A DNA stretch of 64,000 bases from NCBI GenBank assembly GCA_963645945.1, contig CAVIUA010000040.1, positions 50,672-114,671 of the forward strand. The letters run 5' to 3'. The notes below the pieces were generated by a model. It worked only from the letters and a program-made list of their open reading frames with translations. It was not told where the DNA came from and did no database searches. The stretch is from CAG-877 sp963645945 (GTDB lineage: Bacteria; Bacillota_I; Bacilli_A; RF39; UBA660). This document shows, piece by piece, positions 33,217 to 43,237 of the stretch. The position numbers and the translations under genes were made by a program. Positions within the stretch are counted from its first letter, which is position 1; the number at the start of each line of letters is the position of its first letter.

Positions 33217-33837
33217 TTAATTGATATTTGCTTTATTTTGTTCCCTTTCTAATTTAGAGTATATGCAACCACAGTAGTCTTGACGATATAAATTATACTC
33301 TTTTGATAATTCAATACTTCTTTTATAACCGTTTTTCTTTTTAAAATCAGAATATAAGTAATTAGCTTGATATTTTTCGGATAAATTTTCTCCTATTTCA
33401 TTTAACCAGGAAGTCATTTTATATGGACTTAGAGTTAGTGTTGTGGCGAAGAAATCAAAGTTTTTTTCTTTAGCAACTTTAGCTGTTTCTTCTAGTCTTA
33501 ATTCATAACATTTGTAGCAACGTTTACCGCGCTCTTTTTCTTTTTCTAGACCTTTTGCTATTTGAAAGAATTCTTTTGGCTCATATCTTGAGTCAATTAT
33601 ATTAATAGGATATTTAAAAGTCAATTTTGATATAAAATTTTTTAATTCATCTAGACGTTTTTGATATTCTTTTTCTTCAGTAATATTTGGATTATAATAA
33701 AGAATTGAAATTGTAAAGTGTGAAGCTAATCTTTTTAATACAGCTGATGAACAAGGTGCACAACAAGCATGTAATAACAAACTAGAACCTTCTTTAGAAT
33801 TTAAAATTTGTTCTTCCATTAATTTTTCATAATTCAC
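33217..33837 (-). CDS. queH: Epoxyqueuosine reductase QueH
   Basis: Last step of queuosine synthesis: reduces epoxyqueuosine in tRNA to queuosine. Conserved Cys motifs are HACCAPCSS near residue 27, RCYKCYELRLEE, and QDYCGCIYS at the C-terminus. They hold an iron-sulfur cluster and an extra metal site in this family (former DUF208). I propose the GTG start at 33837 (NYEKLMEEQIL matches the family start) rather than a GTG at 33846 or an ATG at 33819. The resulting 206 residues are typical. Confidence 0.9.
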   Translation of the reverse strand: MNYEKLMEEQILNSKEGSSLLLHACCAPCSSAVLKRLASHFTISILYYNPNITEEKEYQKRLDELKNFISKLTFKYPINIIDSRYEPKEFFQIAKGLEKEKERGKRCYKCYELRLEETAKVAKEKNFDFFATTLTLSPYKMTSWLNEIGENLSEKYQANYLYSDFKKKNGYKRSIELSKEYNLYRQDYCGCIYSKLEREQNKANIN

Positions 33838-33901
33838 TACTATCACTTCTTTTCGTTTCGTATTATAACATATTTTTTTCTTCTTTAGTATATAAATTAC
33901 T

Positions 33902-34648
33902 ATGGAAAGTATTGTTTTTAGTTTTTTAGTGACAACTTTAGCGGGATTTAGTACTTTACTTGGTATTATTCCGTGTTATTTAAATAAGACTAGGGAAAGT
34001 GTTATTAGTAAATCTTTGGCATTTTCAGCTGGGATTATGTTAACGATTTCTTTATCTTCTTTAATACCAGAGTCAGTTTCTCTCCTCTCTTTTAAATATA
34101 GTTATATATTTATTTTTATTATTGTATTTATATATGTTGTTTTAGGTATTTTATTTTCTTCTTTTATTGATCAAAAAATTGAAGAATGTTTTACTAATAA
34201 TAAACTTTATAAGCTTGGTCTTATTTCAATAATTGCTCTTTGTTTACATAATATTCCAGAAGGGATTACTACTTTTATTTCAACTAGTAGTAATGTTAAG
34301 CTTGGTATTACTTTATCTATTGCGATAGCGTTACATAATATTCCGGAAGGTATTTCAATAGCTGTTCCAATATATTATGCGACTTTAAGTCATAAAAGAA
34401 GTTTTTGGTATACATTGCTTTCTGGATTTTCAGAATTACTGGGAGCTATACTTGCCTATTTATTTATTGCGAGATTTGTTAATAACTTTGTTCTTTCTTT
34501 AATGCTTTGTGTTACGGCTGGAATTATGATACATATAAGTATTTATGAACTCTTACCTAATTCCTTTGTATATAAAAATAGAAAAGATACTATATTATCT
34601 TTTCTATTTGGAGTTTTAGTAATGTTTATTTGTGAAATTTTAATTTGA
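33902..34648 (+). CDS. ZIP family divalent-metal transporter
   Basis: A 248-residue membrane protein with about eight helices. The two family signature helices are clear: LHNIPEGITTFI near residue 118 and ALHNIPEGISIAV near 146, whose His, Asn and Glu residues form the metal path. A cytoplasmic His-rich loop between TM3 and TM4, common in ZIPs, is absent. The closest type is ZupT, importing Zn or Fe. No ribosome binding site is seen before the ATG, only a -10-like TATATAA close to it, so the mRNA may have a very short leader. Confidence 0.9.
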   Translation: MESIVFSFLVTTLAGFSTLLGIIPCYLNKTRESVISKSLAFSAGIMLTISLSSLIPESVSLLSFKYSYIFIFIIVFIYVVLGILFSSFIDQKIEECFTNNKLYKLGLISIIALCLHNIPEGITTFISTSSNVKLGITLSIAIALHNIPEGISIAVPIYYATLSHKRSFWYTLLSGFSELLGAILAYLFIARFVNNFVLSLMLCVTAGIMIHISIYELLPNSFVYKNRKDTILSFLFGVLVMFICEILI

Positions 34649-34654
34649 TTACTT

Positions 34655-36277
34655 TTATTTAGTTGCTGATTTTATTTTATAAATAAATGTTGAATTACTT
34701 GAACTGTTTGAACTATATCCATTATAATTTTTTGATAATTTTACTAAAGTTTTTAATTTATTAGAATAATTATTTACTGTTTTTCCATATGATGATAATT
34801 TATTTATTCCTTCTTTATTTAATTGTTCAAGACCTGAAGCTAGACTATCAGTACCATTAAATATTTCAACTGTACCAGTAGATAATTGTTTAGCACCAGC
34901 AGATAATTGAGCTACACCAGCTTTTAATTCTGTTAAGCCAGAATTTACTTGTTCTGATCCTGCTTCGGCTTTATATAAAGCTTCTTCTAATTGATTTAGC
35001 ATATAATCAACTGTTGCAACTGTACTATTAATTTGTTCTGTTAGTGTTGAAATGGCAGTGTTGTTATTTTCTAATAAAATTAAGTAAGGTAATGTTTCTA
35101 TTTGTTTCAATGTAAGACCTTTACTCATTAAACATGTTGCTAAAGTAATCTCGTTTTCTTCAGTTTGAAGATTACATTCTACAGCTGCCTTTTTAGCATT
35201 GATGATTTGTTTTTCATCATTATTATATTGTAATTTAATTTTTGCAATCATTTTATTGTTTGAAATTTGTAATTCTTGTAATTGTTTCATTTGTTCAACT
35301 GTTTCTGTACTAGTTTGAGTTTTTTCTAATTGTTCCTTTGCTGAAGTTAAACTTTCTATTATTTGTTTTAATCCTGTTGTTAATTCTACGGATCCAGATT
35401 CTAGTTTTTCTATACCTGCTTGAGCTTCTTCTAATTTAGTACTTAAAGTATTTGCTCCAGTAGAGATTTCTTTAGTACCAGCTTTTAATTCATTAGCGCC
35501 TGCTACAGCTTTATCCATACTAACTTGTAAAGTATTTAAAGAAGAGTTTAAAGTATCCATTTTATTAAATATATTCATATCAGTTTCTGATAATAGTTTT
35601 GGAGAGGAAATTAAATAGATGTTATTTAAACTGAAGCTTGTAGTATCAAATGATATTTCTACACTATCTAAGCCTTTTAATTCATTAGCACCTAAACTTT
35701 CATATAATCCAGGGGCTGCTAAGGCTACTACCATACTCTTATTTCCTGTACTAGTAACTTTACCATTAGTAATAGTAATATTTGAGTTTGTTTTATTACT
35801 TAGAGATGTTCCAAGTGTTACTACAAATGGAGTATATAAACCAGTTCTTGTATCATAAGCATTGTTCTTTAAACTTAATTTAATAGTAACTTTACCTTTT
35901 TTACCTACTAATTTTTTAGCTTTCATTTCTTTACCATCTAAATAGTATTTAGCATCTACTGTAATAGGTAATTCTTTATCTGTTGTACCTTGATAATAAA
36001 TATCTTTACCTTTAGCATTCCAAGTAATGATACCATTATTTTCAGTATAAGTTTCTTTTCCATTAATATTTAATAATTCTTTTAGTTCTGTATCATCTTC
36101 TACTTTACCTTTATCTAAATTAGATATATGATTATTTACAATTGTTTTTTCAACTGTTCCGTCGTAGTTTAAATTTGTATAAACTGTTTCTTCTTTAGTT
36201 AAAGCTAATGTTGATACTGGTGTAAATAATAAACTTGATATTAAAACACCTGATATAACTTTATTTAAATTTTTCAT
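34655..36277 (-). CDS. Secreted/anchored heptad-repeat protein, partner of the MMPL exporter
   Basis: A 540-residue protein starting at the ATG at 36277 (GGGAG upstream); an ATG at 36301 would overlap the upstream gene by 23 bases and precede the signal. A signal peptide is clear (MKNLNKVISGVLISSLLFTP, cleavage near ALA). Two regions, about 255-320 and 440-500, contain repeats such as ELKAGTKEISTGANTL and QLSAGAKQLSTGT: the L..G heptads of YhgE/Pip-like proteins, between which lies a long helical stretch. It lies 1 base after the MMPL exporter gene, and such pairs are common in Bacillota. A role as periplasm-like spacer of the exporter is inference. Confidence 0.75.
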   Translation of the reverse strand: MKNLNKVISGVLISSLLFTPVSTLALTKEETVYTNLNYDGTVEKTIVNNHISNLDKGKVEDDTELKELLNINGKETYTENNGIITWNAKGKDIYYQGTTDKELPITVDAKYYLDGKEMKAKKLVGKKGKVTIKLSLKNNAYDTRTGLYTPFVVTLGTSLSNKTNSNITITNGKVTSTGNKSMVVALAAPGLYESLGANELKGLDSVEISFDTTSFSLNNIYLISSPKLLSETDMNIFNKMDTLNSSLNTLQVSMDKAVAGANELKAGTKEISTGANTLSTKLEEAQAGIEKLESGSVELTTGLKQIIESLTSAKEQLEKTQTSTETVEQMKQLQELQISNNKMIAKIKLQYNNDEKQIINAKKAAVECNLQTEENEITLATCLMSKGLTLKQIETLPYLILLENNNTAISTLTEQINSTVATVDYMLNQLEEALYKAEAGSEQVNSGLTELKAGVAQLSAGAKQLSTGTVEIFNGTDSLASGLEQLNKEGINKLSSYGKTVNNYSNKLKTLVKLSKNYNGYSSNSSSNSTFIYKIKSATK

Positions 36278-36278
36278 T

Positions 36279-38342
36279 TTAAACTCCCTCTTTCTTGACA
36301 TTTTTATTTTTTAATACTATCTTATCAAACATCATTAATAATGTTGGTAAAATGAATATTACAGATGCCATACTGATTAATGATCCACGTGCTAATAAAT
36401 TACAAATTGAACCGATCATATCTATTTTTGTATAGAAACCAACACTTGATGTTGCGGCAAAGAAACATAAAGCAGAAGTTATAATTGATGGTATTGTAAA
36501 TTGTAATGTTTCTTCCATACACTTTTTCTTATCGGCACTCTTTTGTCTTTTTTCAATGTATGTTGTTGACATAAGAATGGCATAATCAATTGTTGCTCCT
36601 AACTGAATTGTACCAACGACAATTGATGCTATAAATGGTAGAGATGTACCTGTATAATATGCAATTGACATATTTACGAAAATGGCAAACTCAATTACTA
36701 AACTTAAAATTATTGGTAAACTTAATGATTTTAGTACTAATACCATGATTATAAATATTACAGCTAATGATGTGTAATTTACCATTTTAAAGTCATGGTC
36801 AGCTATACTTATAAGGTCTTTCATTAAAGCACCTTCACCTGCTACGATAGCTTTTTTATCATATTTATGAACTATTTTATTTATTGTAGTTATTTGATTA
36901 TTTAATTTATCTGATGCTATTTCATATTGTGAATTAGTTAAGACTAATTGATATTTATCGTTATTAAATAAATCTTGTAATTCATCTGGCAATATTGTTT
37001 CTAATCCATTATTGATTATTTCACTTGGTGCTAATACTAAGTCTATTCCTTTTACATTCTTTAATTCATCGGTTAATTCTTCTACTTCAGTACTTGATAC
37101 ATCTTTATCTAGAATAATTATTTCTGGAGATGTAATGTTAAATTTTTTAGCTAAATTTGAATTAGCTACGTTAAATGCTAATTCTTTTGGTAGAGAATCA
37201 TCTAGTTTATAATATACATCATAATGACTGTTTCCATAGTATGCAGGTATCATTAAGATGATGAATATAATTAGAATTGCTTTAGATTTTGATGTAATAA
37301 ATTTTGGTAATTTTTTAAATTCTGGTAATAATATTTTGTGTTTTGTTTTATCAATTTGTTTATCAAAAATAAGTAAGAATGCTGGGAATATTGTGACAAC
37401 AGTTAATAGTCCAAATAGAACACCTTTTGCCATAACTATTCCGATATCTTTACCTAATAATAAATCCATTGTACATAGTGCTAGGAAACCTGCAAATGTA
37501 GTTAATGATGAACCTAATATTGATTTAAATGTTTGAACTATGGCATCAGACATAGCTTTTTTCTTATCTTTGATTTTCTTTTTAGAATCTTCATATTTGT
37601 GATATAAGAAAATTGAGAAGTCTGTTGTTACACCAAGTTGTAATACTGCAGAAATTGATTTTGTAATATAACTTATATCTCCTAGGAAGTAGTTACTTCC
37701 CATGTTGTAGATTATAGCGATACCAATGTTACCTAAAAGTAAGAATGGTATAATGTATGAATCTGTTGTTAGTAATAGAATTATTAAACAGAATAATACG
37801 GCTATAGCTACATAAGCTACGATTTCTTGATTTGATAAATCCATTGTATCAATTACCATTGCGGTCATACTGCTAACTCTTGTGGCATCATTTACAGTTT
37901 CACGTAATTCTCTTACAGCTTTTATGGTTGAATCTTCAGATGTAGAGCCATCAAAGGTAACAAATATTATTGTTTCGTTATCAGAATATAGTTTATCTTT
38001 TACCTCATCTGGTAACATGTCGTAAGGAATTGTTGTATCAATTATGTCTGCTACACTGTATACGGCATTGACATTTTTAATGTCTTTTATTTTATCCTCT
38101 AAATTAAGGATATAGTTTGATGATTTGTTATCTACCATGACAAAGGCATATGAACCTAAGCCAAAATCATCAGTTAGTATGTTTTCACCTTTAATAGTTT
38201 CAATACTATCTGGTAAATATACTAAAATGTCATAATTTACTCTGGTGTTTATATAACCGAATACGGAAACTATTAAAAGAATAAAACCTACTATAAGGAT
38301 TAAAATACCATTGTTTGTTATTTTATCCGCTATTCTTTTCAT
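36279..38342 (-). CDS. MMPL/RND family transporter
   Basis: A 687-residue exporter with the internal duplication of RND proteins: TM1 (about 13-29), an external domain, five helices near 170-330, then TM7 (about 353-369), a second external domain and five more helices near 520-680. LQLGVTTDFSIFLYHKYED and IQLGATIDYAILMSTTYIEK are the two matching TM4-like segments with proton-relay Asp residues. MMPL members export lipids, siderophores or drugs. It is divergent from a TetR gene, probably its repressor, and forms an operon with the heptad-repeat protein. Confidence 0.9.
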   Translation of the reverse strand: MKRIADKITNNGILILIVGFILLIVSVFGYINTRVNYDILVYLPDSIETIKGENILTDDFGLGSYAFVMVDNKSSNYILNLEDKIKDIKNVNAVYSVADIIDTTIPYDMLPDEVKDKLYSDNETIIFVTFDGSTSEDSTIKAVRELRETVNDATRVSSMTAMVIDTMDLSNQEIVAYVAIAVLFCLIILLLTTDSYIIPFLLLGNIGIAIIYNMGSNYFLGDISYITKSISAVLQLGVTTDFSIFLYHKYEDSKKKIKDKKKAMSDAIVQTFKSILGSSLTTFAGFLALCTMDLLLGKDIGIVMAKGVLFGLLTVVTIFPAFLLIFDKQIDKTKHKILLPEFKKLPKFITSKSKAILIIFIILMIPAYYGNSHYDVYYKLDDSLPKELAFNVANSNLAKKFNITSPEIIILDKDVSSTEVEELTDELKNVKGIDLVLAPSEIINNGLETILPDELQDLFNNDKYQLVLTNSQYEIASDKLNNQITTINKIVHKYDKKAIVAGEGALMKDLISIADHDFKMVNYTSLAVIFIIMVLVLKSLSLPIILSLVIEFAIFVNMSIAYYTGTSLPFIASIVVGTIQLGATIDYAILMSTTYIEKRQKSADKKKCMEETLQFTIPSIITSALCFFAATSSVGFYTKIDMIGSICNLLARGSLISMASVIFILPTLLMMFDKIVLKNKNVKKEGV

Positions 38343-38478
38343 TGTTATTCCTCCTTCTTTGCATAATTAATTGTATTCATTATTTTAATAATTTCCATTA
38401 TTTTTTGTATTTTTTTGGTCGATATCCAACACTTGTATGTCAAAAGTAGTGCATTTAGACAACTTTGTGTAGTTTATC

Positions 38479-38506
38479 TTTACAAATGGCGTATTAGGTA
38501 TATAAT
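38479..38506 (+). promoter_or_regulatory. Promoter of the TetR-type regulator gene
   Basis: TTTACA (38479-38484) and TATAAT (38501-38506) are separated by 16 bases, with TAGGTGAT following before the ATG. The upstream gap to the MMPL gene carries the repeated word TGTCAAAAGTAG / ACAACTTTGTG, which may belong to a shared operator. Confidence 0.7.
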
Positions 38507-38525
38507 GTTAAGTAGGTGATGGAAA

Positions 38526-39092
38526 ATGGATAAAAAGGAAGATTTAAGAGTAATAAAAACTAAAAAGAGTTTATATGATGGTTTAATTATGATGATGAAG
38601 GATAAACCATTTGAAGAGATAAAAGTGTCCGATATCTGTAAGGTAGCTTTAACTAATAGATCTACATTTTATGATCATTTTAATGATAAGTATGAACTTT
38701 TATACGCGTTGATGAAAGATTTGGAAGACTCTTTAATAAGTAAATTAAAAACTAATACAAATATTTCTAACTCAAAAGAGTTCTATTTAAAAACAATTGA
38801 ATTACTATTTGAACATGTTAATGAAAACATTTCTATTTACTCTTCTATTCTTAAAAATAATAATAATAGTGTTGCTTATGATATGATTAGAGATACCATT
38901 ATGAAAGATGTAAAGAGTCATATTGAAAGTGAACAGGAATATAATAGTGATATCCCAATAGAAGTTATAACTACATTTTATGTTAATGCTGTTATAAATG
39001 TATGTTCTATGTGTATTAGAAAACCTAATCAATATACAGCAGAAGATATGATTCGTTATTTAGATAAGTTAATACCAGATAATTTATATTAA
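38526..39092 (+). CDS. TetR family transcriptional regulator
   Basis: A 188-residue repressor. The N-terminal helix-turn-helix is typical (RVIKTKKSLYDGLIMMM; IKVSDICKVALTNRSTFYDHF; NDKYELLYALM). The C-terminal ligand domain resembles the TetR_C_7/DhaS-like group (FYVNAVINVCSMCIRK). It is divergent from the MMPL exporter operon and most likely controls it. It ends in a terminator. Confidence 0.9.
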   Translation: MDKKEDLRVIKTKKSLYDGLIMMMKDKPFEEIKVSDICKVALTNRSTFYDHFNDKYELLYALMKDLEDSLISKLKTNTNISNSKEFYLKTIELLFEHVNENISIYSSILKNNNNSVAYDMIRDTIMKDVKSHIESEQEYNSDIPIEVITTFYVNAVINVCSMCIRKPNQYTAEDMIRYLDKLIPDNLY

Positions 39093-39097
39093 AATGA

Positions 39098-39127
39098 AAA
39101 GAACATGAATTATTCATGCTCTTTTTG
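39098..39127. terminator. Terminator after the TetR-type gene
   Basis: AAGAACATGAA (39100-39110 region) pairs with TTCATGCTCTT (39113-39123 region) with one mismatch, followed by TTT; A-rich on the other side, so it can serve both converging genes. Confidence 0.65.
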
Positions 39128-39145
39128 TTTGTTTAAAATTACTTA

Positions 39146-39346
39146 CTAATTAGTGTATATTAAATACCCTATTAAAAAGGCTATTATTATGAGGAGAATA
39201 GTTGCGAAGACTCCTCTTTGCCTACTGGTTAATTTATTGTTAATATGGGAAAATAAATTAGTAACTATGATTGGTAGTAGTATTAAAATTGCAACTCCTA
39301 CTATACCTGCGATAACAAACAATTTTGAAAGATGTTCCAATTCCAT
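39146..39346 (-). CDS. Small two-helix membrane protein
   Basis: A 66-residue protein with two hydrophobic helices (about 8-29 and 46-64) and a polar linker NKLTSRQRG. GGAAG lies 8 bases before the ATG. An overlapping frame on the other strand is less convincing (no ribosome site). It lies 20 bp after the DUF362 gene in the same direction and may be cotranscribed with it. No family recognised. Confidence 0.6.
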   Translation of the reverse strand: MELEHLSKLFVIAGIVGVAILILLPIIVTNLFSHINNKLTSRQRGVFATILLIIIAFLIGYLIYTN

Positions 39347-39366
39347 ATTAAACTTCCAATTTTAAT

Positions 39367-40236
39367 TTAATCTATATTAATAAGTTCATACTCTGTTGTA
39401 CCTATGCCTAGGTCTTTAGCAGCATCTATTGTATGATGTCCATTTCTTGACTCAATACGTTCTATTAAATGATCTTTACCTGGATCACTGCTGTTATATA
39501 CCATGTCTAGACAAGCTTGGTCTATAGCAACAGGGTCAGTTGATAATACAATACCAATGTCTTTCATACAAGGATCTTCAGCTACACTACAACAGTCACA
39601 GTCTACTGACATGTTTGCTAGTACGTTTATGTAGACAATTTTATTATTGAATAATTTTACTACAGATGAAGCTGCATCAGCCATTGATTCTAGAAAACTA
39701 TCATGATCTGCTGTCCATATATTTTCTGGTACACCTGCTCCATGAATATATGCCTTTCCATAAGATGAAGCACAGCCAATTGATAATTGTTTTAAAGCTC
39801 CACCGTAGCCGCCCATGGGATGACCTTTAAAATGAGATAAAACTAACATTGAATCATAATTCTTAATATTTTTACCTACATGATTTTCTTTAATTTTCTT
39901 ACCATTAGGAATAGGTAATACTAAATCTGGTCCTTCGGCATCTAATAAGTCAACATTAAAATATTTAGTCCAACCATGGTCTTCTAGTAATTTTTCATGT
40001 TTTTCTGTTGTATTTCTAGCTCCATCATAAGCAGTATTACACTCTACTACAGTTCCTTTTACATAGTCGATCATATCTTTAAAATATTCTGGATGAAGAA
40101 AGTTTTGATTACCTTCTTCACCTGAATGTACTTTTACAGCTACTTTTCCTTCTAAATGACAATTAGCTTTTTCATATAATTTTATTAAACTTTCACTAGT
40201 TAAATTTTTTGTAAAATATACTTTTGCTTTTTCCAT
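39367..40236 (-). CDS. DUF362 family protein (iron-sulfur-centre type)
   Basis: A 289-residue cytosolic protein matching DUF362: KVAVKVHSGEEGNQNFLHP, VVECNTAYDGARNTTEKH, MLVLSHFKGHPMGGYGGALKQLSIGCASSYGK and STDPVAIDQACLDMVYN. The cluster DCDCCSVAEDPC near residues 213-224 may hold an iron-sulfur cluster; the separate ferredoxin domain of longer members is absent. AGGAGG precedes the start. The enzymatic role is unknown. Confidence 0.85.
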   Translation of the reverse strand: MEKAKVYFTKNLTSESLIKLYEKANCHLEGKVAVKVHSGEEGNQNFLHPEYFKDMIDYVKGTVVECNTAYDGARNTTEKHEKLLEDHGWTKYFNVDLLDAEGPDLVLPIPNGKKIKENHVGKNIKNYDSMLVLSHFKGHPMGGYGGALKQLSIGCASSYGKAYIHGAGVPENIWTADHDSFLESMADAASSVVKLFNNKIVYINVLANMSVDCDCCSVAEDPCMKDIGIVLSTDPVAIDQACLDMVYNSSDPGKDHLIERIESRNGHHTIDAAKDLGIGTTEYELINID

Positions 40237-40279
40237 GTTTAAGCCTCCTCATTTTTATTATAACAAAGAACGAATAATT

Positions 40280-40777
40280 TTACTTATTTTTTTCTAAATA
40301 ATTGCATACTTTAATGAAACAAGATATTTGATCTTCATTTAATTCTTTTGTTTCTACCATGTGTTTTAATTCATCCATAGAAAACCATTTAACTTCTGTT
40401 AATTCTTCCTCTTGAATTTTTATATCATTTAAATCAAGATCTTTATTTACAAAATACATTTTATAGCAATCTTTTCCATCACAACCGGAATCGTATTCTG
40501 TGAATGTTTCATTTGAAAAATCAAGTCCTAATTCTTCTTTTACTTCACTGATAATTCCTTCTATTGGAGTTTCACCAGATTTTGGATGGCCACCAGTTAC
40601 ACCCCAGTCGCCACCTTTTTTCTCTACTCTTTTTTGCATAAGAAACTCACCTTTAGAATTTCTTATAACAACCATTACAACCATTGGATAATATCCTTCT
40701 GGAACTTTTTCTCCTTTGTGATATGTTTTATTTGTTTTATTACTATTAATGTCATATAAATCTCTTAGTTCTGCCAT
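40280..40777 (-). CDS. Nudix hydrolase
   Basis: A 165-residue Nudix protein. The Nudix box runs GGHPKSGETPIEGIISEVKEELG (about 65-87 region), with the catalytic EVKEE intact but Ser in place of the usual Arg before it. The preceding MQKRVEKKGGDWGVTGG fits the IPP-isomerase-like/YfcD type subgroup. A second Nudix gene of similar length and start (LYDINSNKTNK vs NVYDSNKKKLNK) occurs at 50.4 kb. Substrate unknown. It lies 13 bp after the ABC-FtsX gene. Confidence 0.87.
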   Translation of the reverse strand: MAELRDLYDINSNKTNKTYHKGEKVPEGYYPMVVMVVIRNSKGEFLMQKRVEKKGGDWGVTGGHPKSGETPIEGIISEVKEELGLDFSNETFTEYDSGCDGKDCYKMYFVNKDLDLNDIKIQEEELTEVKWFSMDELKHMVETKELNEDQISCFIKVCNYLEKNK

Positions 40778-40790
40778 ATTATCACTCCTC

Positions 40791-43235
40791 TTAATCTAAG
40801 TCTGTTCTTGCAAGGATTTCGGCAGGTCTTTTTCTTAATAGTGCGTACACCGGTATTAATCCTACTAATAAGTTGAATCCATAACAAATAATTATAGCTT
40901 CAAGATATGTTTTTAAATTAATCATTATAATTGTCTGCATTCCTGGTATAGATGTTAATACTTTCATAATGTAAGCACATAAAGAAACACCTAATAAGCT
41001 TGTTAGAGTTGTTATTGCGATGATTTCTCCTGAGAACATTATGTAAATATCTTTTTTCTTAACGCCTATTGCTCTATAAATTCCTACTTCTTTTACTCTT
41101 GATAGGAATGAAGATCTACTCATTAAGAAAATTTCTATTAGTGAGATACATAATATTATACCAGCACCAGCATATAAAACAGTTTTGCCTTTTGATTTCC
41201 CGGCAAGATACTCTTTTTTATCTTTTTGATAATTATCATAGATATTTAATTCAAAATTACTTCTGAATTCATTTAATACTTGCTCTTTGTTTTCGGGATA
41301 AACAGTTATTTTTTTAGCTGTTGTGATAAGTTTTGTCTTAATCATGTTATTATTTACAAAATATATATTAATGTCATCTGGTGAAGTATAGTAACCAACG
41401 ACTACTAATTTTTTGCCAGCTATTTTTACATCAGATTCTTTATTTAATTTTAAAGTCTCTTCGTTTGAGGTGTTTACAATTGTTTCATAGTCATTTTCTG
41501 GAAGACGTCCTTTAACTAAAGTAATTTTATCCAAATATATATTATAGTCTTGTATACCGCCAGTTCTTATAGTGTTAACATTATATGGAAACTCTTCTGA
41601 CTTTTCTTTGCTGTTATATAAAATATTAATCATATTACTATTATAAGTATAAATAGATGGACTGGTTAAATCTGATATACCAACTATTGTATATGGTTTA
41701 AGGGACTGAATATATACATCTCTATTTAAAACGTCTTTTGCTTTTTTAAGTCCTAACATTTGGCTTGAGCCGGATGATGAATTATACATTTTTTCAATAG
41801 TAAATTTATCAACAACGATTTCATTTTCGTTTTCTGGCATTCTACCATAAATTAAATCTTTTTTAGTAATCATATCAATTGATGAAAGTGAGCCAGTTAA
41901 TTCTAGTGTATTGTTTGACGTTTGATAGAAATCATTTATTGGCATGACGAATGATACTTTAGAACTTTCTGGCAAGACGTATTTTACTCCGGAAATATTT
42001 TCATATTTTTGATATGCTTCAATACTAGGTTTATTTGTTTCTATTGTTAAATAGTTTTTATTGGTGGAAACAAATTCTTTTTCGTCTACTCTTTTCGCAA
42101 CGCCTAAAGTACTTGTTGATATCATAATAAATATTCCGGATAAAAAGAAACCAATTAATAATATCTTTTTTATTAAAGAGTAATTAAACACCTTGATAAA
42201 ACCATTGGTAATAAACGTTATAGGATTAAATATTGATGAATAACGTAATTTTTTATTTTTATCGACTATGTTATCAAAATCAAATTCATATTTTTCAAGT
42301 TCTTTTTTATCCATTTTATGATATTTATCATTAATGAACTCAATACTTGAATCATCATCTACTACTTCTATGGAATTGTTATTTTTGCTCTTTATGTAGA
42401 TATTATTGTTTTTAATGACAATTTCTACTTTTAATTTTTCATTATCATCATGATATATTGTTATATTATTGTTTTTATCATTGTATGTATCACATTTTTT
42501 GAAGTCTTTTAAATAGAAACGATTATCAATAGCGTAGTCTAATTCATTGGTGTGAGTATTTTGATAGTCTTTAACGACTTTACCATCGGATATTTCTATT
42601 ATTCTATCAGCATAAAAGTTAGCTAAATTTGTTTCATGGGTTACTAATATTACTAATCTATCTTTGGAAATAGCTTTAATGATATTCATAATTTCAACGG
42701 AATTTTTACTATCAAGGTTTCCAGTTGGCTCATCAGCTATGATGATATTAGGATTTTTTACGATAGCTCTTGCGATACCTACTCTTTGTCTTTCACCACC
42801 GGATAACATATTAGCGGGTCTTTTACGGTAACGATACATTCCTACTTTTTCTAAGACATAAGTTACTCTTTTGTCTATTTCTTTTTTGTCTTTAATGCCA
42901 ATTATTTTTAAGCTTAAAGCAACGTTATCATAAACTGATAAGTTTTCGACTAATTTATAGTCTTGAAAAATATAACCAATGTTTAGGTTTCTAATTTTAT
43001 CTACGTTATAGCTAAATTTACTAGTTATTTTTTGATTATTTATGTAAATTTTACCTTTTCCTACTTTATCAAGTCCGCCAATGACATTTAAAAGGGTTGT
43101 TTTACCAGAACCTGATGGTCCAAGTAAAGCGGTTAAGCCTGTATCTTCTAGAGTTAGAGATGTATTATCAATTACATGTATTTGATTTTTACGATGACGA
43201 TTAAAGTATTTATTTACTTTTTCTATTTTAATCAT
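40791..43235 (-). CDS. Fused ABC ATPase-FtsX permease, copy 2
   Basis: An 814-residue single-chain MacB-like exporter subunit. The N-terminal ATPase (1-225) has GPSGSGKTT, the signature LSGGERQRVGIARA and Walker B IIADEPTGNLD. A ~110-residue charged linker leads to TM1 (about 352-372), a large external domain, and three C-terminal helices (about 690-710, 738-760, 775-795) of the FtsX type. It follows the other ABC-FtsX gene by 2 bp. Such pairs export peptides or lipoproteins or act with two-component systems in antimicrobial-peptide resistance; no sensor gene is adjacent. Confidence 0.88.
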   Translation of the reverse strand: MIKIEKVNKYFNRHRKNQIHVIDNTSLTLEDTGLTALLGPSGSGKTTLLNVIGGLDKVGKGKIYINNQKITSKFSYNVDKIRNLNIGYIFQDYKLVENLSVYDNVALSLKIIGIKDKKEIDKRVTYVLEKVGMYRYRKRPANMLSGGERQRVGIARAIVKNPNIIIADEPTGNLDSKNSVEIMNIIKAISKDRLVILVTHETNLANFYADRIIEISDGKVVKDYQNTHTNELDYAIDNRFYLKDFKKCDTYNDKNNNITIYHDDNEKLKVEIVIKNNNIYIKSKNNNSIEVVDDDSSIEFINDKYHKMDKKELEKYEFDFDNIVDKNKKLRYSSIFNPITFITNGFIKVFNYSLIKKILLIGFFLSGIFIMISTSTLGVAKRVDEKEFVSTNKNYLTIETNKPSIEAYQKYENISGVKYVLPESSKVSFVMPINDFYQTSNNTLELTGSLSSIDMITKKDLIYGRMPENENEIVVDKFTIEKMYNSSSGSSQMLGLKKAKDVLNRDVYIQSLKPYTIVGISDLTSPSIYTYNSNMINILYNSKEKSEEFPYNVNTIRTGGIQDYNIYLDKITLVKGRLPENDYETIVNTSNEETLKLNKESDVKIAGKKLVVVGYYTSPDDINIYFVNNNMIKTKLITTAKKITVYPENKEQVLNEFRSNFELNIYDNYQKDKKEYLAGKSKGKTVLYAGAGIILCISLIEIFLMSRSSFLSRVKEVGIYRAIGVKKKDIYIMFSGEIIAITTLTSLLGVSLCAYIMKVLTSIPGMQTIIMINLKTYLEAIIICYGFNLLVGLIPVYALLRKRPAEILARTDLD

Positions 43236-43237
43236 TA

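Noticed and set aside
36277..36301. Upstream ATG for the heptad-repeat protein
   Set aside because: It would place charged residues ahead of a clear signal peptide and overlap the MMPL gene; the ATG at 36277 has its own GGGAG site.
39153..39365. Plus-strand frame over the small two-helix membrane protein gene
   Set aside because: No ribosome binding site, and the opposite strand has a better one with a natural two-helix protein.
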